NCBI GenBank assembly: GCA_022824495.1
Contig: JAJDZU010000024.1
Coordinates: forward strand, 124,001 to 188,000
Length of the DNA stretch: 64,000 nucleotides
Source of the DNA: Chloroflexota bacterium
Lineage (GTDB): Bacteria > Chloroflexota > UBA11872
Direction of reading: 5' to 3'
The translations under genes were made by a program, and so were the position numbers. The notes beneath the pieces are model-generated. The model was not told where the DNA came from, did not search any database, and saw nothing but the letters and a program-made list of their open reading frames with translations. Positions 40,908-49,648 of this stretch are shown here, piece after piece. How positions within the stretch are numbered: the stretch's first letter is position 1; each line of letters starts with the position of its first letter.

Positions 40908-42955
40908 CAGGCCTCGATGGTTGCGACGGACACGATGTCGTTAATTGGGATCTGCAGGTGCAGCGTCTGCTCCAATTCAAAGGTCTCAGGGCTGTATATG
41001 GCCACCGTGCCCCGATCGGCGCTGCCAACGATCAGGAATCCGCTGGCGGCGTCCAATGTAATGGCGCGCGGCGACTTTGCGACCGGCAACAGAAAGCGAG
41101 TGCCGAGGGACTCGGTATCGAGACCGGTGACCGTGTCGGTCCAGAGGTTGGTGGCAAAGAGTGTGGATGTGCGTTCGTCCAGGGCCAGCCGATTAATGCC
41201 CTCCTCCAGGCGGCGAGTTTGCTGCACCTCGAGTGTGGCGGGGTCGAGCCGGCTGACGCTGCCGTCGCGCAGGCTGCCCACGAACAGCCGGCCGGCCGCG
41301 TCGCCGATGAGGGCTTCCGGCCACGATGGAACGAAGGCCTTCGCCTCCACTTCGCCGGTTTCCACGTTGAAACGCGAAACAGTCGAGAACGGCCGGTTGG
41401 CCAGGAAGACCGTCGTCCCGTCGCCGGCCGGCACGATGTCGCCGACTCCGGCGGGAACTTTCCAGTCGTGGATGACCTGGCGGGAGGCCGGGTCCAGGAC
41501 GAACAGGTGCCCTCGATCGATGTCAGACCCGGAAACATAGACGCGGCCATTGGCAGGTTCGATGGCAATGTCGGCGGCTACGAGGGCCGTGGCGGGCGCG
41601 CGGTCGGCGCCGGGCAGCGCCGCTAACCGAAATTGGCCGAAGGCGCTAGGGTCGCCGGGTTCGCCGGACCAGAGGCTTCGCTCGGCTCCGGGCTCGCGTC
41701 GCATCACCACGGTTGCGGTCGAAATCACGTTTGGCTTGATGGTGACGGAGGTTCGCTCGCCGAGCGGTTGAAAGTGGTCGCTGGCGGTCACGAGCACTTG
41801 ATACTGGCTGCCGCTGATGAGGTCGGGAACCCGGACCCGGCCTTCGGCATCGGTCCGCGCGGATTTGACGAAGACCCGGATTCCTCGGACGTTCCAGAAG
41901 AGCCGGACGTAGGCGTCGGCGATCGGCTCTTCGTCGGGATCGACAACGCGCACTTCAAGCGTGAAGGTCAGGGGGATCGGCAGCCCCAGGACGCCTGAGC
42001 CCGCATCGATCACCTCAACGTGCTTGGCGACCTCATCGACGGCGAAAGCCCGTCCGCGCCCGGGATCCGACGCAATGGCCCAGGCCGGCGGCAGGATGCC
42101 AGCGGCGGACGGCGGCAGCGGCGTGAGCGAGGGGAGATCGATCACGGCCATGGTGGAGTCGACTGTCGCGCCTACCATGGGGACGCCGCCGGCCACAATC
42201 CGGCCCGGCGGGCCAGCCGGCATTTCGAATCGAACGGTCGATGGCTCGGACTCCACGACCGCGACCCCGCGTGACCGCAACACGCGGTACCCCGGCACGC
42301 GGGCCTGGACGTCGTATCCCTGACCCGGGGCCAAGCCGATAAAGGCCGCGGTGCCGTCGGCCGCGATCGGCAGGATGGCCAGTGGGTCGCCTCGAATGCC
42401 AAGCAGATCCACGAATCCTTGCGTCAGCGGCTCACCGCTGGCTTCGTCGGCGACCGAGACTTCAATGACGCCCGGCCCGGCGATGACATCGAAATCCGTT
42501 TCAGACTGGCCCGCAAATTCGCCGCCGCGATAGCTGGCCTCCGCGCGGAAGCTGATGGTGGACTGGGCCGTGAGGGGCAAGGTGGAGGGCAACTGGGTTT
42601 CGACAGTAAATGTGCCGGCGCGCGAGGCAATGACCTCGCCCACATAGACGGCCGGGGACGAGGCCCGCTGGGTGTCAATCCGGCCGTCGGCCGTGAGGGA
42701 CGGCCGCCCCGACGCCACGATCATTTCCAGGCGGATCAGCGTGCGCGGGATCCAATCGACACCACGGATGGTGATGTCGGAGCCGGCCACCCCGCTGGGG
42801 GGATCGATTTGAAGCTCCGGTCCGTGATCCTCGGCCAGCGGAAAGTCGCCGGTAATAGACGAGCCGTAGAGGCCGAGCGCCAGGATTATGAGCACCGGGA
42901 TCAGCAGAATGGTGCCGACGATGGCGGCGATCGTGAGCGCGCGGCTGGTGGACAT
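40907..42955 (-). CDS. Membrane-anchored protein with Ig-like and seven-bladed propeller-like domains
   Basis: After a short start, one membrane helix (ALTIAAIVGTILLIPVLIILAL) anchors the protein. Next come Ig-like or carboxypeptidase-regulatory-like beta domains (PPSGVAGSDITIRG, DADGRVRVPDLI-like DAEGRVRVPDLISGSQY). The last 270 residues are propeller repeats of the YVTN type, with GRVYVSGSDIDRGHLFVLDP, TTVFLANRPFSTVSRFN, GRLFVGSLRDGSVSRLDP and GFLIVGSADRGTVAIYSP. It probably acts on the outside of the membrane in binding. The stop overlaps the holB start (ATGA). An ATG at 43018 would add 21 residues. Confidence 0.72.
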   Translation of the reverse strand: MSTSRALTIAAIVGTILLIPVLIILALGLYGSSITGDFPLAEDHGPELQIDPPSGVAGSDITIRGVDWIPRTLIRLEMIVASGRPSLTADGRIDTQRASSPAVYVGEVIASRAGTFTVETQLPSTLPLTAQSTISFRAEASYRGGEFAGQSETDFDVIAGPGVIEVSVADEASGEPLTQGFVDLLGIRGDPLAILPIAADGTAAFIGLAPGQGYDVQARVPGYRVLRSRGVAVVESEPSTVRFEMPAGPPGRIVAGGVPMVGATVDSTMAVIDLPSLTPLPPSAAGILPPAWAIASDPGRGRAFAVDEVAKHVEVIDAGSGVLGLPIPLTFTLEVRVVDPDEEPIADAYVRLFWNVRGIRVFVKSARTDAEGRVRVPDLISGSQYQVLVTASDHFQPLGERTSVTIKPNVISTATVVMRREPGAERSLWSGEPGDPSAFGQFRLAALPGADRAPATALVAADIAIEPANGRVYVSGSDIDRGHLFVLDPASRQVIHDWKVPAGVGDIVPAGDGTTVFLANRPFSTVSRFNVETGEVEAKAFVPSWPEALIGDAAGRLFVGSLRDGSVSRLDPATLEVQQTRRLEEGINRLALDERTSTLFATNLWTDTVTGLDTESLGTRFLLPVAKSPRAITLDAASGFLIVGSADRGTVAIYSPETFELEQTLHLQIPINDIVSVATIEA

Positions 42956-43171
42956 AAGTGCTGCTTGCGGGCCCCCCAGGATCCCAGGGCATACCGAAAC
43001 CAGTGCCCGCCGTCGCACGCGTTCCGGACGGCGTGCGTTCGACGCCCCGGCGTCCGCTGGATTGTAGTCGCTTCGCGACTCGGCGCTGGGCGGCCGCGCC
43101 TCAACTCAGGTTGCGTTGAAGGCCGTACGGGGCGCGCGGCTGGCTACGAGCCGCCCTGGTGCTCCCTCGAC

Positions 43172-43639
43172 TCAGGCGGACGACGACTCGCCGCCCGGCC
43201 ATGGCGGCCAGCTACCGAAGGCCCTGGCGGTACGCCCGGAGTAGGCGATGGCGATGAAGCCGCGCGCCTCGTCGCCAATGCCGACCAGCATGCCGTTGGC
43301 CCGGCCGCCGGCGCTGATGGCAATGACGCCGCTGGCGTGATCCCCCGAGATGGCGATGATGCCGCCGGCATAGCCGGCGCTGACAGCAACGATGCCGATG
43401 GCATTGCCAACGCCGATGGCGAAGATTCCAACCGCGACGAGCGGGCTGAGCGCGACGGTGCCAAGCCCAACCAGGTAGGCGAGGGAAATCGTCTGATCCG
43501 CCACGACCCAGTCCATGTCGACGACGTCAACTATTCCCAGGACGGTGACGATGAGGGCGGCGAGCAGGGTGGCCAGGGTGGCAAGGCCGGCCAGCCCTCG
43601 GAAGGCGTTGCCTATTCCGGTCTTGGCCGTGGCTGACAT
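43172..43639 (-). CDS. Membrane protein with glycine-rich short repeats
   Basis: Two hydrophobic segments in the first 80 residues (GLATLATLLAALIVTVLGIV; LAYLVGLGTVALSPLVAVGI) are followed by a run of similar short units such as NAIGIVAVSAG, AGGIIAISGD, ASGVIAISAGG and ARGFIAIAYSG, like a small beta-solenoid. It ends with a Trp/Pro/Ser tail. A strong AAGGGAGG ribosome-binding site precedes the ATG. No family is recognised. Confidence 0.65.
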   Translation of the reverse strand: MSATAKTGIGNAFRGLAGLATLATLLAALIVTVLGIVDVVDMDWVVADQTISLAYLVGLGTVALSPLVAVGIFAIGVGNAIGIVAVSAGYAGGIIAISGDHASGVIAISAGGRANGMLVGIGDEARGFIAIAYSGRTARAFGSWPPWPGGESSSA

Positions 43640-43692
43640 GATTTGAGCCTCCCTTTCGGTGACTCTACTCGGGCGGTACTTCGCAATTCAAA

Positions 43693-44409
43693 CTACCCAG
43701 CTCGAGCGAGGAAACATCCGGAGCGGCGCGGCACGATGACACGTCCATCCGGTTCGGCGGCAGCGGACGCGATGTCTCGCAGGTGTGGTTGCAGTTTGTT
43801 CGCCAGCGCGACAGCGTCACCGGGATCGTTCAAGGCCGGCGCGCCGCGCAGGTGCAGCCCGCTGCCATAGAGCGGCAGCAGCGCGTCCACCGAAGGGAAC
43901 GTCAGCGCTTCGTCGCGGGCATGGACTTCCACGGCATTGAAGATGCGCGACAGGATCTTTGCGCCGTTTTCCAACGTGAACCGGCCGCGAGCCGACGGCG
44001 CGGCGGCGCGCTTGGCTTGATCGGCCAGGCCGGCCCGCCGGCAGGCCTCCACGTGCCAGTCGAGCAGGCGCCGGCCGGAAGATTCGCTGTCGGCGCTGGC
44101 CAGCAGGACGCCTCCCGGGGCCAGGATGCGGCGCAACTCGCGCACGGCGCGCGGGATGTTCGCCGCGGACGGCAGCACGTGCCCGGCGGTTACGAGTTCG
44201 AACTGTGCAGCGTGCAGCGGCAGTGACTCGATGCTGGCCCGCACGCCGTCCGCCTGGTGCCACGTCCGCGCGAGGGCCACCGCGTCCGGCTGCACGTCCA
44301 GGGCCACAAGCCAGGCGCCGGGTGCGGTTCGCGCGCGCAGAGCCGCGGTCATCCGCCCTTCGCCGCAGCCCACGTCCAGGGCTGCGTACACGCGCTGGAC
44401 GTCGATCAA
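43693..44409 (-). CDS. SAM-dependent methyltransferase
   Basis: ALDVGCGEGRMTAALRA is the SAM-binding motif I, followed by WLVALDVQPDAVALA and the post-motif part ILAPGGVLLASADS. The only conventional start is a TTG at 44409, which leaves just 11 residues before motif I. The frame stays open for another 34 codons upstream (to a stop at 44512-44514), reading a methyltransferase-like PPARVGFYDWQLGLIDV. No ATG, GTG or TTG is present there. The gene therefore has either a rare start such as CTG or a sequence error, or has lost its start. Confidence 0.75.
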   Translation of the reverse strand: MIDVQRVYAALDVGCGEGRMTAALRARTAPGAWLVALDVQPDAVALARTWHQADGVRASIESLPLHAAQFELVTAGHVLPSAANIPRAVRELRRILAPGGVLLASADSESSGRRLLDWHVEACRRAGLADQAKRAAAPSARGRFTLENGAKILSRIFNAVEVHARDEALTFPSVDALLPLYGSGLHLRGAPALNDPGDAVALANKLQPHLRDIASAAAEPDGRVIVPRRSGCFLARAG

Positions 44410-44503
44410 GCCAAGCTGCCAGTCGTAAAAGCCGACGCGGGCCGGCGGCCGATCGTTCAGGGGACTCTCGCGAACGCCGCGGCGCGACCGGCGGGCGACG
44501 GCC

Positions 44504-45373
44504 TCATACCGTCAGCATGTCCTGGCCAGGGCGCAGCCGGCGATGCGCTTCGCGGGCGAGGTTCTCACGCGTTTCGTCGTGCTGCCGCCGATAGGCCAGG
44601 ATGAGGTTTCGACAGATGCGGGCGGCGATCTCCTGCGGGCTGACCGTTGCCAGGTGATCGCGCTGCAGCGTGAAACCGTGGTCCCGGACAATCTCTTTGC
44701 AGGCGGCCTCGTCGAGCAGGCGGCCTCGATTGAATGGGTCGAGGTACGGCCGATCCGACGCACCGGGATGGCGCAGCACAAAGTGTGCGGGCAGGCCCAC
44801 GCCTTGAAGGGGCATGCCAACGCGCTGGGCCACGGCCAGGTAGACGACGGACAGCGTGATCGGCAGCCCGAGGCGGCGCCTCAGCACCTGGTCCAGCAGG
44901 CTGTTGGCCGGGTTTGGATAGTCGGTGCGCGCGCCGTCAAACCCGCGCGTGGCGTGCATAAAGACGGCAAGCGACCGCAGCGCCTGATCAGGGTCCGCGT
45001 CACGCGCTGGAGCCGGGGCGTCTTCAGCAAGCTCATCGAGGACGCGACATACCTCGTTCGTGTCGATGTGCGGATCCAACACGCGCGCGACCAGCAGTGC
45101 GCCCGTTTCGGGCGCGCCGGCCGGCTCGATCGAACGAAAATTCTCGAGTTCCCTCAGCAGGTCTTCGCGCTCGATGGCCGCCAGCGCCTCGTCAATGCGA
45201 TCCGGATGCCAGGACTCGCGGCGGGCCGCCTTGAGCGCGGTCGCGGCACGACCGCCGGCTTGCACCAGGTGTGCGACGACTCGCGCGCGAATGGCCGGAT
45301 CATCGTCGGCGAGCATGTCCACCATGGCCCGCACGGCCCGGTCGTCGGGCCGAAGTTCCCGCCCGGTCGTCAT
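44504..45373 (-). CDS. SirB1-type transglutaminase-like protein
   Basis: The 289-residue protein has a helical N-terminus and the SirB1/transglutaminase-like core: GFDGARTDYPNPANSLLDQVLRRRLGLPITLSVVYLAVAQRVGMPLQGVGLPAHFVLRHPG seen here as successive motifs NSLLDQVLRRRLGLPITLS, VYLAVAQRVGMPLQGVGLPA and HFVLRHPG, then YLDPFNRGRLL. The position normally held by the transglutaminase cysteine is occupied by N or S in this family, so it is likely non-catalytic. The function is not known. Confidence 0.83.
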   Translation of the reverse strand: MTTGRELRPDDRAVRAMVDMLADDDPAIRARVVAHLVQAGGRAATALKAARRESWHPDRIDEALAAIEREDLLRELENFRSIEPAGAPETGALLVARVLDPHIDTNEVCRVLDELAEDAPAPARDADPDQALRSLAVFMHATRGFDGARTDYPNPANSLLDQVLRRRLGLPITLSVVYLAVAQRVGMPLQGVGLPAHFVLRHPGASDRPYLDPFNRGRLLDEAACKEIVRDHGFTLQRDHLATVSPQEIAARICRNLILAYRRQHDETRENLAREAHRRLRPGQDMLTV

Positions 45374-45697
45374 CGTGCGCGGCGTCGACGTGTCGTCATA
45401 TCGTTTGCGTTTGGTGCTTGAGCGCAGGACCGGATTCTGTCACGCGGCCTGCCTGCGGACGGCGCCGGCGGCCAATCCATGAAATGCGCGGCCGGTTCGG
45501 GCAGTAGTGGTAACGTCTGGCGGTCCATTGGGCAGAAGCCGTAACCGAACGATTGGAAGGCACACCGGATTCAGTTGCAGCCTGGCAACCCCACGCGGCT
45601 TCTGACGGTCCGGCGCTTCCAGTACGCAGCGGTCCACCAGACGCTGCCGGCCTCCCGGGACACGTAGCCGGAAGGGAAACCAAGGGAATTCGCCACG
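45374..45697. other. Divergent intergenic region upstream of the betaine importer
   Basis: No gene is supported. The stretch lies between the minus-strand SirB1-type gene and the plus-strand importer ATPase gene and must hold promoters for both. I find no convincing -35/-10 pair; AAGGGAAACCAAGGG just before 45698 provides the ribosome-binding region. Confidence 0.4.
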
Positions 45698-46900
45698 ATG
45701 CAAGAGCCGGCGCCGCACATCGACGTACAGGGACTTTGGAAGGTCTTTGGCGACCGCCCGGACCGCGCCCTGGATCCGGGCTGTAGCTCGAAGTCTCGAA
45801 GCGAGATTCAGGACGAACTTGGACTTGTCGTGGCGCTGCGCGACGTGTCGTTCAGCGTGGAGCGGGGACAGATCTTCGTCGTCATGGGGCTCTCAGGCAG
45901 CGGCAAGTCAACCCTGGTGCGCACGCTGATCCGGCTGGTGGAACCGACGCGCGGCAGCGTGTCTATCGATGGCGAAGACGTGCTGTCCTTCTCCCCGAAG
46001 CAGTTGATGCAGTTCCGCCGGCAGAAGATCGCCATGGTGTTTCAGAACTACGGGCTGCTTCCACATCGTTCGGTGCTCGACAACGTGGCCCTTGGGCTTG
46101 AGATCCGGGGACTCGACAAGGACACGCGCTATCGAATGGCTTCGGAGAGCATTGAAACCGTGGGGCTTGGCGGCTGGGAAGATTATCGGCCGCGAGAGAT
46201 GAGCGGCGGGATGCAGCAGCGCGTGGGCCTTGCGCGCGCGCTCGCGGTCAACCCGGATATGCTGCTGATGGACGAGCCGTTCAGCGGGCTTGATCCGCTC
46301 ATACGGCGGGAGTTGCAAGACGAACTAATGTCTCTGCAATCCAGGGTGAACAAGACCATCGTATTTATTACCCACGATTTAAACGAGGCCCTGAAGATCG
46401 GTGATCGCATTGCCGTCATGCGGGATGGGGAGATTATCCAGGAGGGTTCGCCGGAAGAGATCGTCACGCTGCCATCGGATGAGTATGTGACGGAATTCGT
46501 ACAGGATGTCTCCAGATCCAAAGTCTTACAAGCCCAGGCGATCATGCAGGAGTCGGACGCGGTCGTCTACGAACGGCAGGGTCCACGCGCGGCGTTGCAC
46601 ATCATGAACAGCCACAATCTCGAGGCGGTGTTTCTGATTGGGCGCGACTTCACGCTGCGGGGCGTGTTGACGAAGGACCGGGTTCGGGCGCTGATCGATG
46701 AGGGCCGGCGCGCCCTGGAAGGCGCGGAGGTCGATCCGGCGACGACGACGACCCCGGATGCGCTGATCGACGACATCATCCCCATGTCCGCTGAGACCTG
46801 GCACCCGATTGCCGTAGTGGGCGAAACGGGAGCCCTCCTGGGCGAGATCCGCCGCGGGGCGCTGCTGGCCGGCATGGTTGACGGAAAGCAGGAGGCTTAG
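45698..46900 (+). CDS. Glycine betaine/proline ABC importer, ATP-binding protein
   Basis: The 400-residue ProV/OpuAA-like ATPase has Walker A VMGLSGSGKSTLVRTL, Q-loop VFQNYGLLPHRSVLDN, signature MSGGMQQRVGLARAL, Walker B MLLMDEPFSGLDPLIR and the switch His in TIVFITHDLNEA. A pair of CBS domains follows the ATPase domain (about residues 285-390), which in OpuA senses ionic strength or cyclic nucleotides. An insertion near residues 20-35 (GCSSKSRSEIQDELG) matches ProV-type proteins. The permease gene follows 2 bp after its stop. Confidence 0.92.
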   Translation: MQEPAPHIDVQGLWKVFGDRPDRALDPGCSSKSRSEIQDELGLVVALRDVSFSVERGQIFVVMGLSGSGKSTLVRTLIRLVEPTRGSVSIDGEDVLSFSPKQLMQFRRQKIAMVFQNYGLLPHRSVLDNVALGLEIRGLDKDTRYRMASESIETVGLGGWEDYRPREMSGGMQQRVGLARALAVNPDMLLMDEPFSGLDPLIRRELQDELMSLQSRVNKTIVFITHDLNEALKIGDRIAVMRDGEIIQEGSPEEIVTLPSDEYVTEFVQDVSRSKVLQAQAIMQESDAVVYERQGPRAALHIMNSHNLEAVFLIGRDFTLRGVLTKDRVRALIDEGRRALEGAEVDPATTTTPDALIDDIIPMSAETWHPIAVVGETGALLGEIRRGALLAGMVDGKQEA

Positions 46901-46902
46901 GC

Positions 46903-47970
46903 ATGGCTCGAGCTGACAGGGCATCGCCCGGCCAGGTCGCGACATCGGGAGACCAGCCGCTGGACGTCATCCGACTTCACGCTCGGTGGCTGGCCGGACT
47001 TGGCATCGTCGGCCTGGCGCTGCTGGTCAGCTTGCTGGTGTGGGGCCCGGAAATGGAGTTTCCGACGACCGTATCCAGTTCCGAGGTTCCGACCACAGGG
47101 GGCGGATCCATCACGCTGGACCGCACCGTGCGCGAAGTCACCAGCGGGGCCATTGACGACGCGGTGACACGGATTACGAATGATGGCAGCTGGCTGTTCG
47201 ACGGGCTGAGCACGGCCGTGGACATTGTGCTCGTGCAGATTGAAAACGGCCTGAAGTGGCTGCCCTGGCCGGCGATTGTGATCGGTCTTGCCCTGCTCTC
47301 GTTTGCCGTCGGCGGGTGGCGGCTGCTGGCGTTCACGGCGGCGGCGTTGCTATTCGTCGGCTTCATGGATCTCTGGGAAAACATGATCGACACGATTGCG
47401 CTGATGGTCGTGGCGGTGGCTATTGCGGTGTTGATCGGCCTGCCGCTGGGCGTGTTGGCCTCGCGAAACCAACTGGCCGACAACCTGATGCGTCCCATCC
47501 TCGACGCCATGCAGACCATGCCCAGTTTCGTGTATCTCCTGCCGGGCATTCTGGCCTTCGGGCTGGGAAAGCCGGCCGGCATTTTCGCCACGATCATTTA
47601 CGCCGTGCCTCCCGTCATCCGCTTGACGAACCTGGGAATCCGCCAGGTCCCGAGCGAGACGATCGAGGCTGTGCGATCGTTCGGTGCATCGCCGCTGCAA
47701 ATCCTGGCGAAAGTCCAGATTCCGATGGCCCTGCCGACGATCATGGCGGGGATCAATCAGACGACGCTGATGGCCCTGTCCATGGTGACCATCGCCAGCA
47801 TGGTGGCCGCCGGCGGATTGGGCGACAACGTGCTGCGGGCGCTGCAAAAGAACCAGCCGGGCAACGGGGCCATTGCCGGGCTGGCCATTGTGTTCCTGGC
47901 CATCATCATTGATCGCCTCACACAAGCCGTGTCGCGCGGCCGGGAGGAAATGCTGAGATCGGTAGGTTAA
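46903..47970 (+). CDS. Glycine betaine/proline ABC importer, permease
   Basis: The 355-residue protein has an N-terminal membrane helix and an extended outside region, then a transport domain of about five to six helices. It contains AVAIAVLIGLPLGVLASRNQLAD, MQTMPSFVYLLPGILAFGLGKPAG (two motifs), IRQVPSETIEAVRSFGASPLQILAKVQIPMALPTIM (in parts, the EAA loop that contacts the ATPase) and the NQTTLMALSMVTIASMVAAGGLG end of ProW/OpuAB permeases. The N-terminal extension with one extra helix fits ProW. Confidence 0.92.
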   Translation: MARADRASPGQVATSGDQPLDVIRLHARWLAGLGIVGLALLVSLLVWGPEMEFPTTVSSSEVPTTGGGSITLDRTVREVTSGAIDDAVTRITNDGSWLFDGLSTAVDIVLVQIENGLKWLPWPAIVIGLALLSFAVGGWRLLAFTAAALLFVGFMDLWENMIDTIALMVVAVAIAVLIGLPLGVLASRNQLADNLMRPILDAMQTMPSFVYLLPGILAFGLGKPAGIFATIIYAVPPVIRLTNLGIRQVPSETIEAVRSFGASPLQILAKVQIPMALPTIMAGINQTTLMALSMVTIASMVAAGGLGDNVLRALQKNQPGNGAIAGLAIVFLAIIIDRLTQAVSRGREEMLRSVG

Positions 47971-48048
47971 TTGCCGCTGAATAGTTGCTGTAATTGAGAA
48001 AATAATGTGACATATGTGGGCAATTCTATAGCCACGCCAAGAGTTGAT

Positions 48049-48077
48049 TTGACAGCCATGATTGCGCCAAGTATAGT
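48049..48077 (+). promoter_or_regulatory. Strong sigma-70-type promoter of binding-protein gene
   Basis: TTGACA (48049-48054), an exact 17-nt spacer, then TATAGT (48072-48077). The boxes are consensus at -35 and one base off at -10. The surrounding 200 bp are AT-rich compared with the rest of the window. It gives the binding protein a separate transcript from the ATPase and permease genes, consistent with higher expression of periplasmic-type binding components. Confidence 0.8.
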
Positions 48078-48106
48078 ATTACATGTAAGTCGGCTGTCCG
48101 CAGGCT

Positions 48107-48125
48107 GCACAAAGTGTTTTTGTGC
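48107..48125 (+). promoter_or_regulatory. Hairpin in the leader of the binding-protein gene
   Basis: GCACAAA, loop GTGTT, TTTGTGC forms a perfect 7-bp stem about 25 nt after the expected transcript start and 92 nt before the ATG. It may stabilise the mRNA or serve as a regulator site. Confidence 0.45.
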
Positions 48126-48217
48126 ATAGCAGAAGCCTAGATCAATTAAGGCGCAATTGCGGTGGCCTTAGAGTGGCCGCTGACCACCCAGGTCGGCCCG
48201 CAAGGAGTGGAGAATCT

Positions 48218-49381
48218 ATGATGAAACACATCAGCAGACGACGGATGTTGCGACTAGGGACCATAGGCTTTGCCGGTTCCGTTGTCGCAGCCGCCTGCGG
48301 CGAAACGCAGGTTGTCGAGAAAATTGTGACGCAACAGGTCGAGGTCGAGAAGATCGTTGAAAAGGAAGTACCAGTCGAGAAGGTCGTTACTCGGGAAGTG
48401 GTTGTCGAAAAGGTCGTCGAAAAGATGGTCGAGGCGCCGCCCGGAGAGAAGCAGACCCTCGTCTTTAGCGACCTGAACTGGACAAGCGCCCAGATACAGA
48501 ACCGAATCGCCCAGTACATCGTCGAAAAGGGCTACGGGTATCCCACCGACGTCGTGTTCGGCACTACGCTGCCGTTGTTCCAGGGCCTGCGTCGCGGCGA
48601 CAGCCATATCACCATGGAAATCTGGCTGCCAAACCAGGATGAAGCCTGGGCAGAGGCGCAGACGGCCGGCGAGGTGGTTTCGATTGGCGAGAGCCTGGGC
48701 AAGGACTGGCAGTCGGCATTCGTGATTCCGGCCTACCTGCAGGAAGAGTATCCGGACCTGGACAGCGTGGAGGATCTGAAGGACGAGCAGTACAAGGCGC
48801 TGTTTCAAACCACAGAGTCCGGCGACAAGGCGCGCCTTGTTTCGTGCGTCATCGGTTGGGCCTGTGAAGAGGTGAACGCCGCCCAGATCGAGGCTTACGG
48901 TCTCACCGATCACGTCCACATCGTCAATCCCGGGGATGGCGCGGCCGCGAACGCGGACCTTTACGGCGCGTACGAGCGGCGCGAACCGTGGCTGGGGTAC
49001 CAGTGGGGGACCAATGACCCATCGCTGGTGCTGGACCTGGTGCGGCTGAAGGAGCCGGAATACACCGACGAATGCTGGTTTACCACCAAGGCGTGCGCGT
49101 ATGAAGACGCCACGATCCTGATCGCGGTGCATCCCGATGTGCTGACCGGTGCGCCTGACGTGGTGGACATGCTCAGGGCCTGGGGCCTCAACATCCAGGT
49201 CTATAGCGCCATTGCGCAGTGGCAGCGTGAGAACGAAGACGCCAGCACAAACGACGCCGCTCTCTGGTGGCTCAAGAGCAATCCCGGGATCTGGACCGGC
49301 TGGGTTACGGCTGACGCGGCCACCGCCATTCAGTCCGCCCTGGACGCCAACGAGACGCCTGACGGCTGGCCGGTGGAATAG
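48218..49381 (+). CDS. Glycine betaine/proline-binding lipoprotein
   Basis: The 387-residue substrate-binding protein starts with a twin-Arg-like signal (SRRRMLRLGTIGFAGSVV) and lipobox VAAAC, so it is lipid-anchored outside the membrane. A repeated valine/glutamate/lysine linker follows (VEKIVEKEVPVEKVV and similar, residues about 30-75), a hallmark of Chloroflexota binding proteins. The OpuAC-type domain includes FSDLNWTSAQIQNRIAQYI, EIWLPNQDEAW, and YERREPWLGYQWGTND, whose Trp residues would form the aromatic box around a quaternary amine. AAGGAG precedes the ATG. Confidence 0.9.
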   Translation: MMKHISRRRMLRLGTIGFAGSVVAAACGETQVVEKIVTQQVEVEKIVEKEVPVEKVVTREVVVEKVVEKMVEAPPGEKQTLVFSDLNWTSAQIQNRIAQYIVEKGYGYPTDVVFGTTLPLFQGLRRGDSHITMEIWLPNQDEAWAEAQTAGEVVSIGESLGKDWQSAFVIPAYLQEEYPDLDSVEDLKDEQYKALFQTTESGDKARLVSCVIGWACEEVNAAQIEAYGLTDHVHIVNPGDGAAANADLYGAYERREPWLGYQWGTNDPSLVLDLVRLKEPEYTDECWFTTKACAYEDATILIAVHPDVLTGAPDVVDMLRAWGLNIQVYSAIAQWQRENEDASTNDAALWWLKSNPGIWTGWVTADAATAIQSALDANETPDGWPVE

Positions 49382-49390
49382 AACAACTCG

Positions 49391-49435
49391 TCGCCGCCGG
49401 TCCCGGGCACAGGTTGCGGGGGCCGGCGGCGGACG
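49391..49435 (+). terminator. GC-rich hairpin after binding-protein gene
   Basis: CCGCCGGTCCC and GGGGCCGGCGG can pair across an 11-14 nt loop just after the stop codon. No T-run follows. It is a plausible Rho-independent-like or mRNA 3'-end hairpin, but the evidence is modest. Confidence 0.35.
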
Positions 49436-49483
49436 CAAACGATGGGCCTGACGTGCGTCAAAGTTGAGGTTATGTCAAGCAAT

Positions 49484-49518
49484 TTGGTGTAATTTTGGGC
49501 TGGCCCTTATAATGGGCC
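49484..49518 (+). promoter_or_regulatory. Candidate promoter with palindrome over the -10 box
   Basis: TTGGTG (49484-49489), 18 nt, TATAAT (49508-49513). The -10 box lies inside an inverted repeat, GGCCC-TTATAAT-GGGCC (49502-49518), which could be a repressor site. The implied leader to the GH106-like gene is about 130 nt. Confidence 0.5.
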
Positions 49519-49648
49519 TTGCGTGCCGCTCCGGCGCGATCTTTCTTCGCATTTTTAACCCACTCGTCGCGCCTCCCAACACGCACCCGCGCTGACGATG
49601 ACCCGCTGAAGCGCGCCGTCCGCGCTCCCTCGTCAGGACTGAACTACC

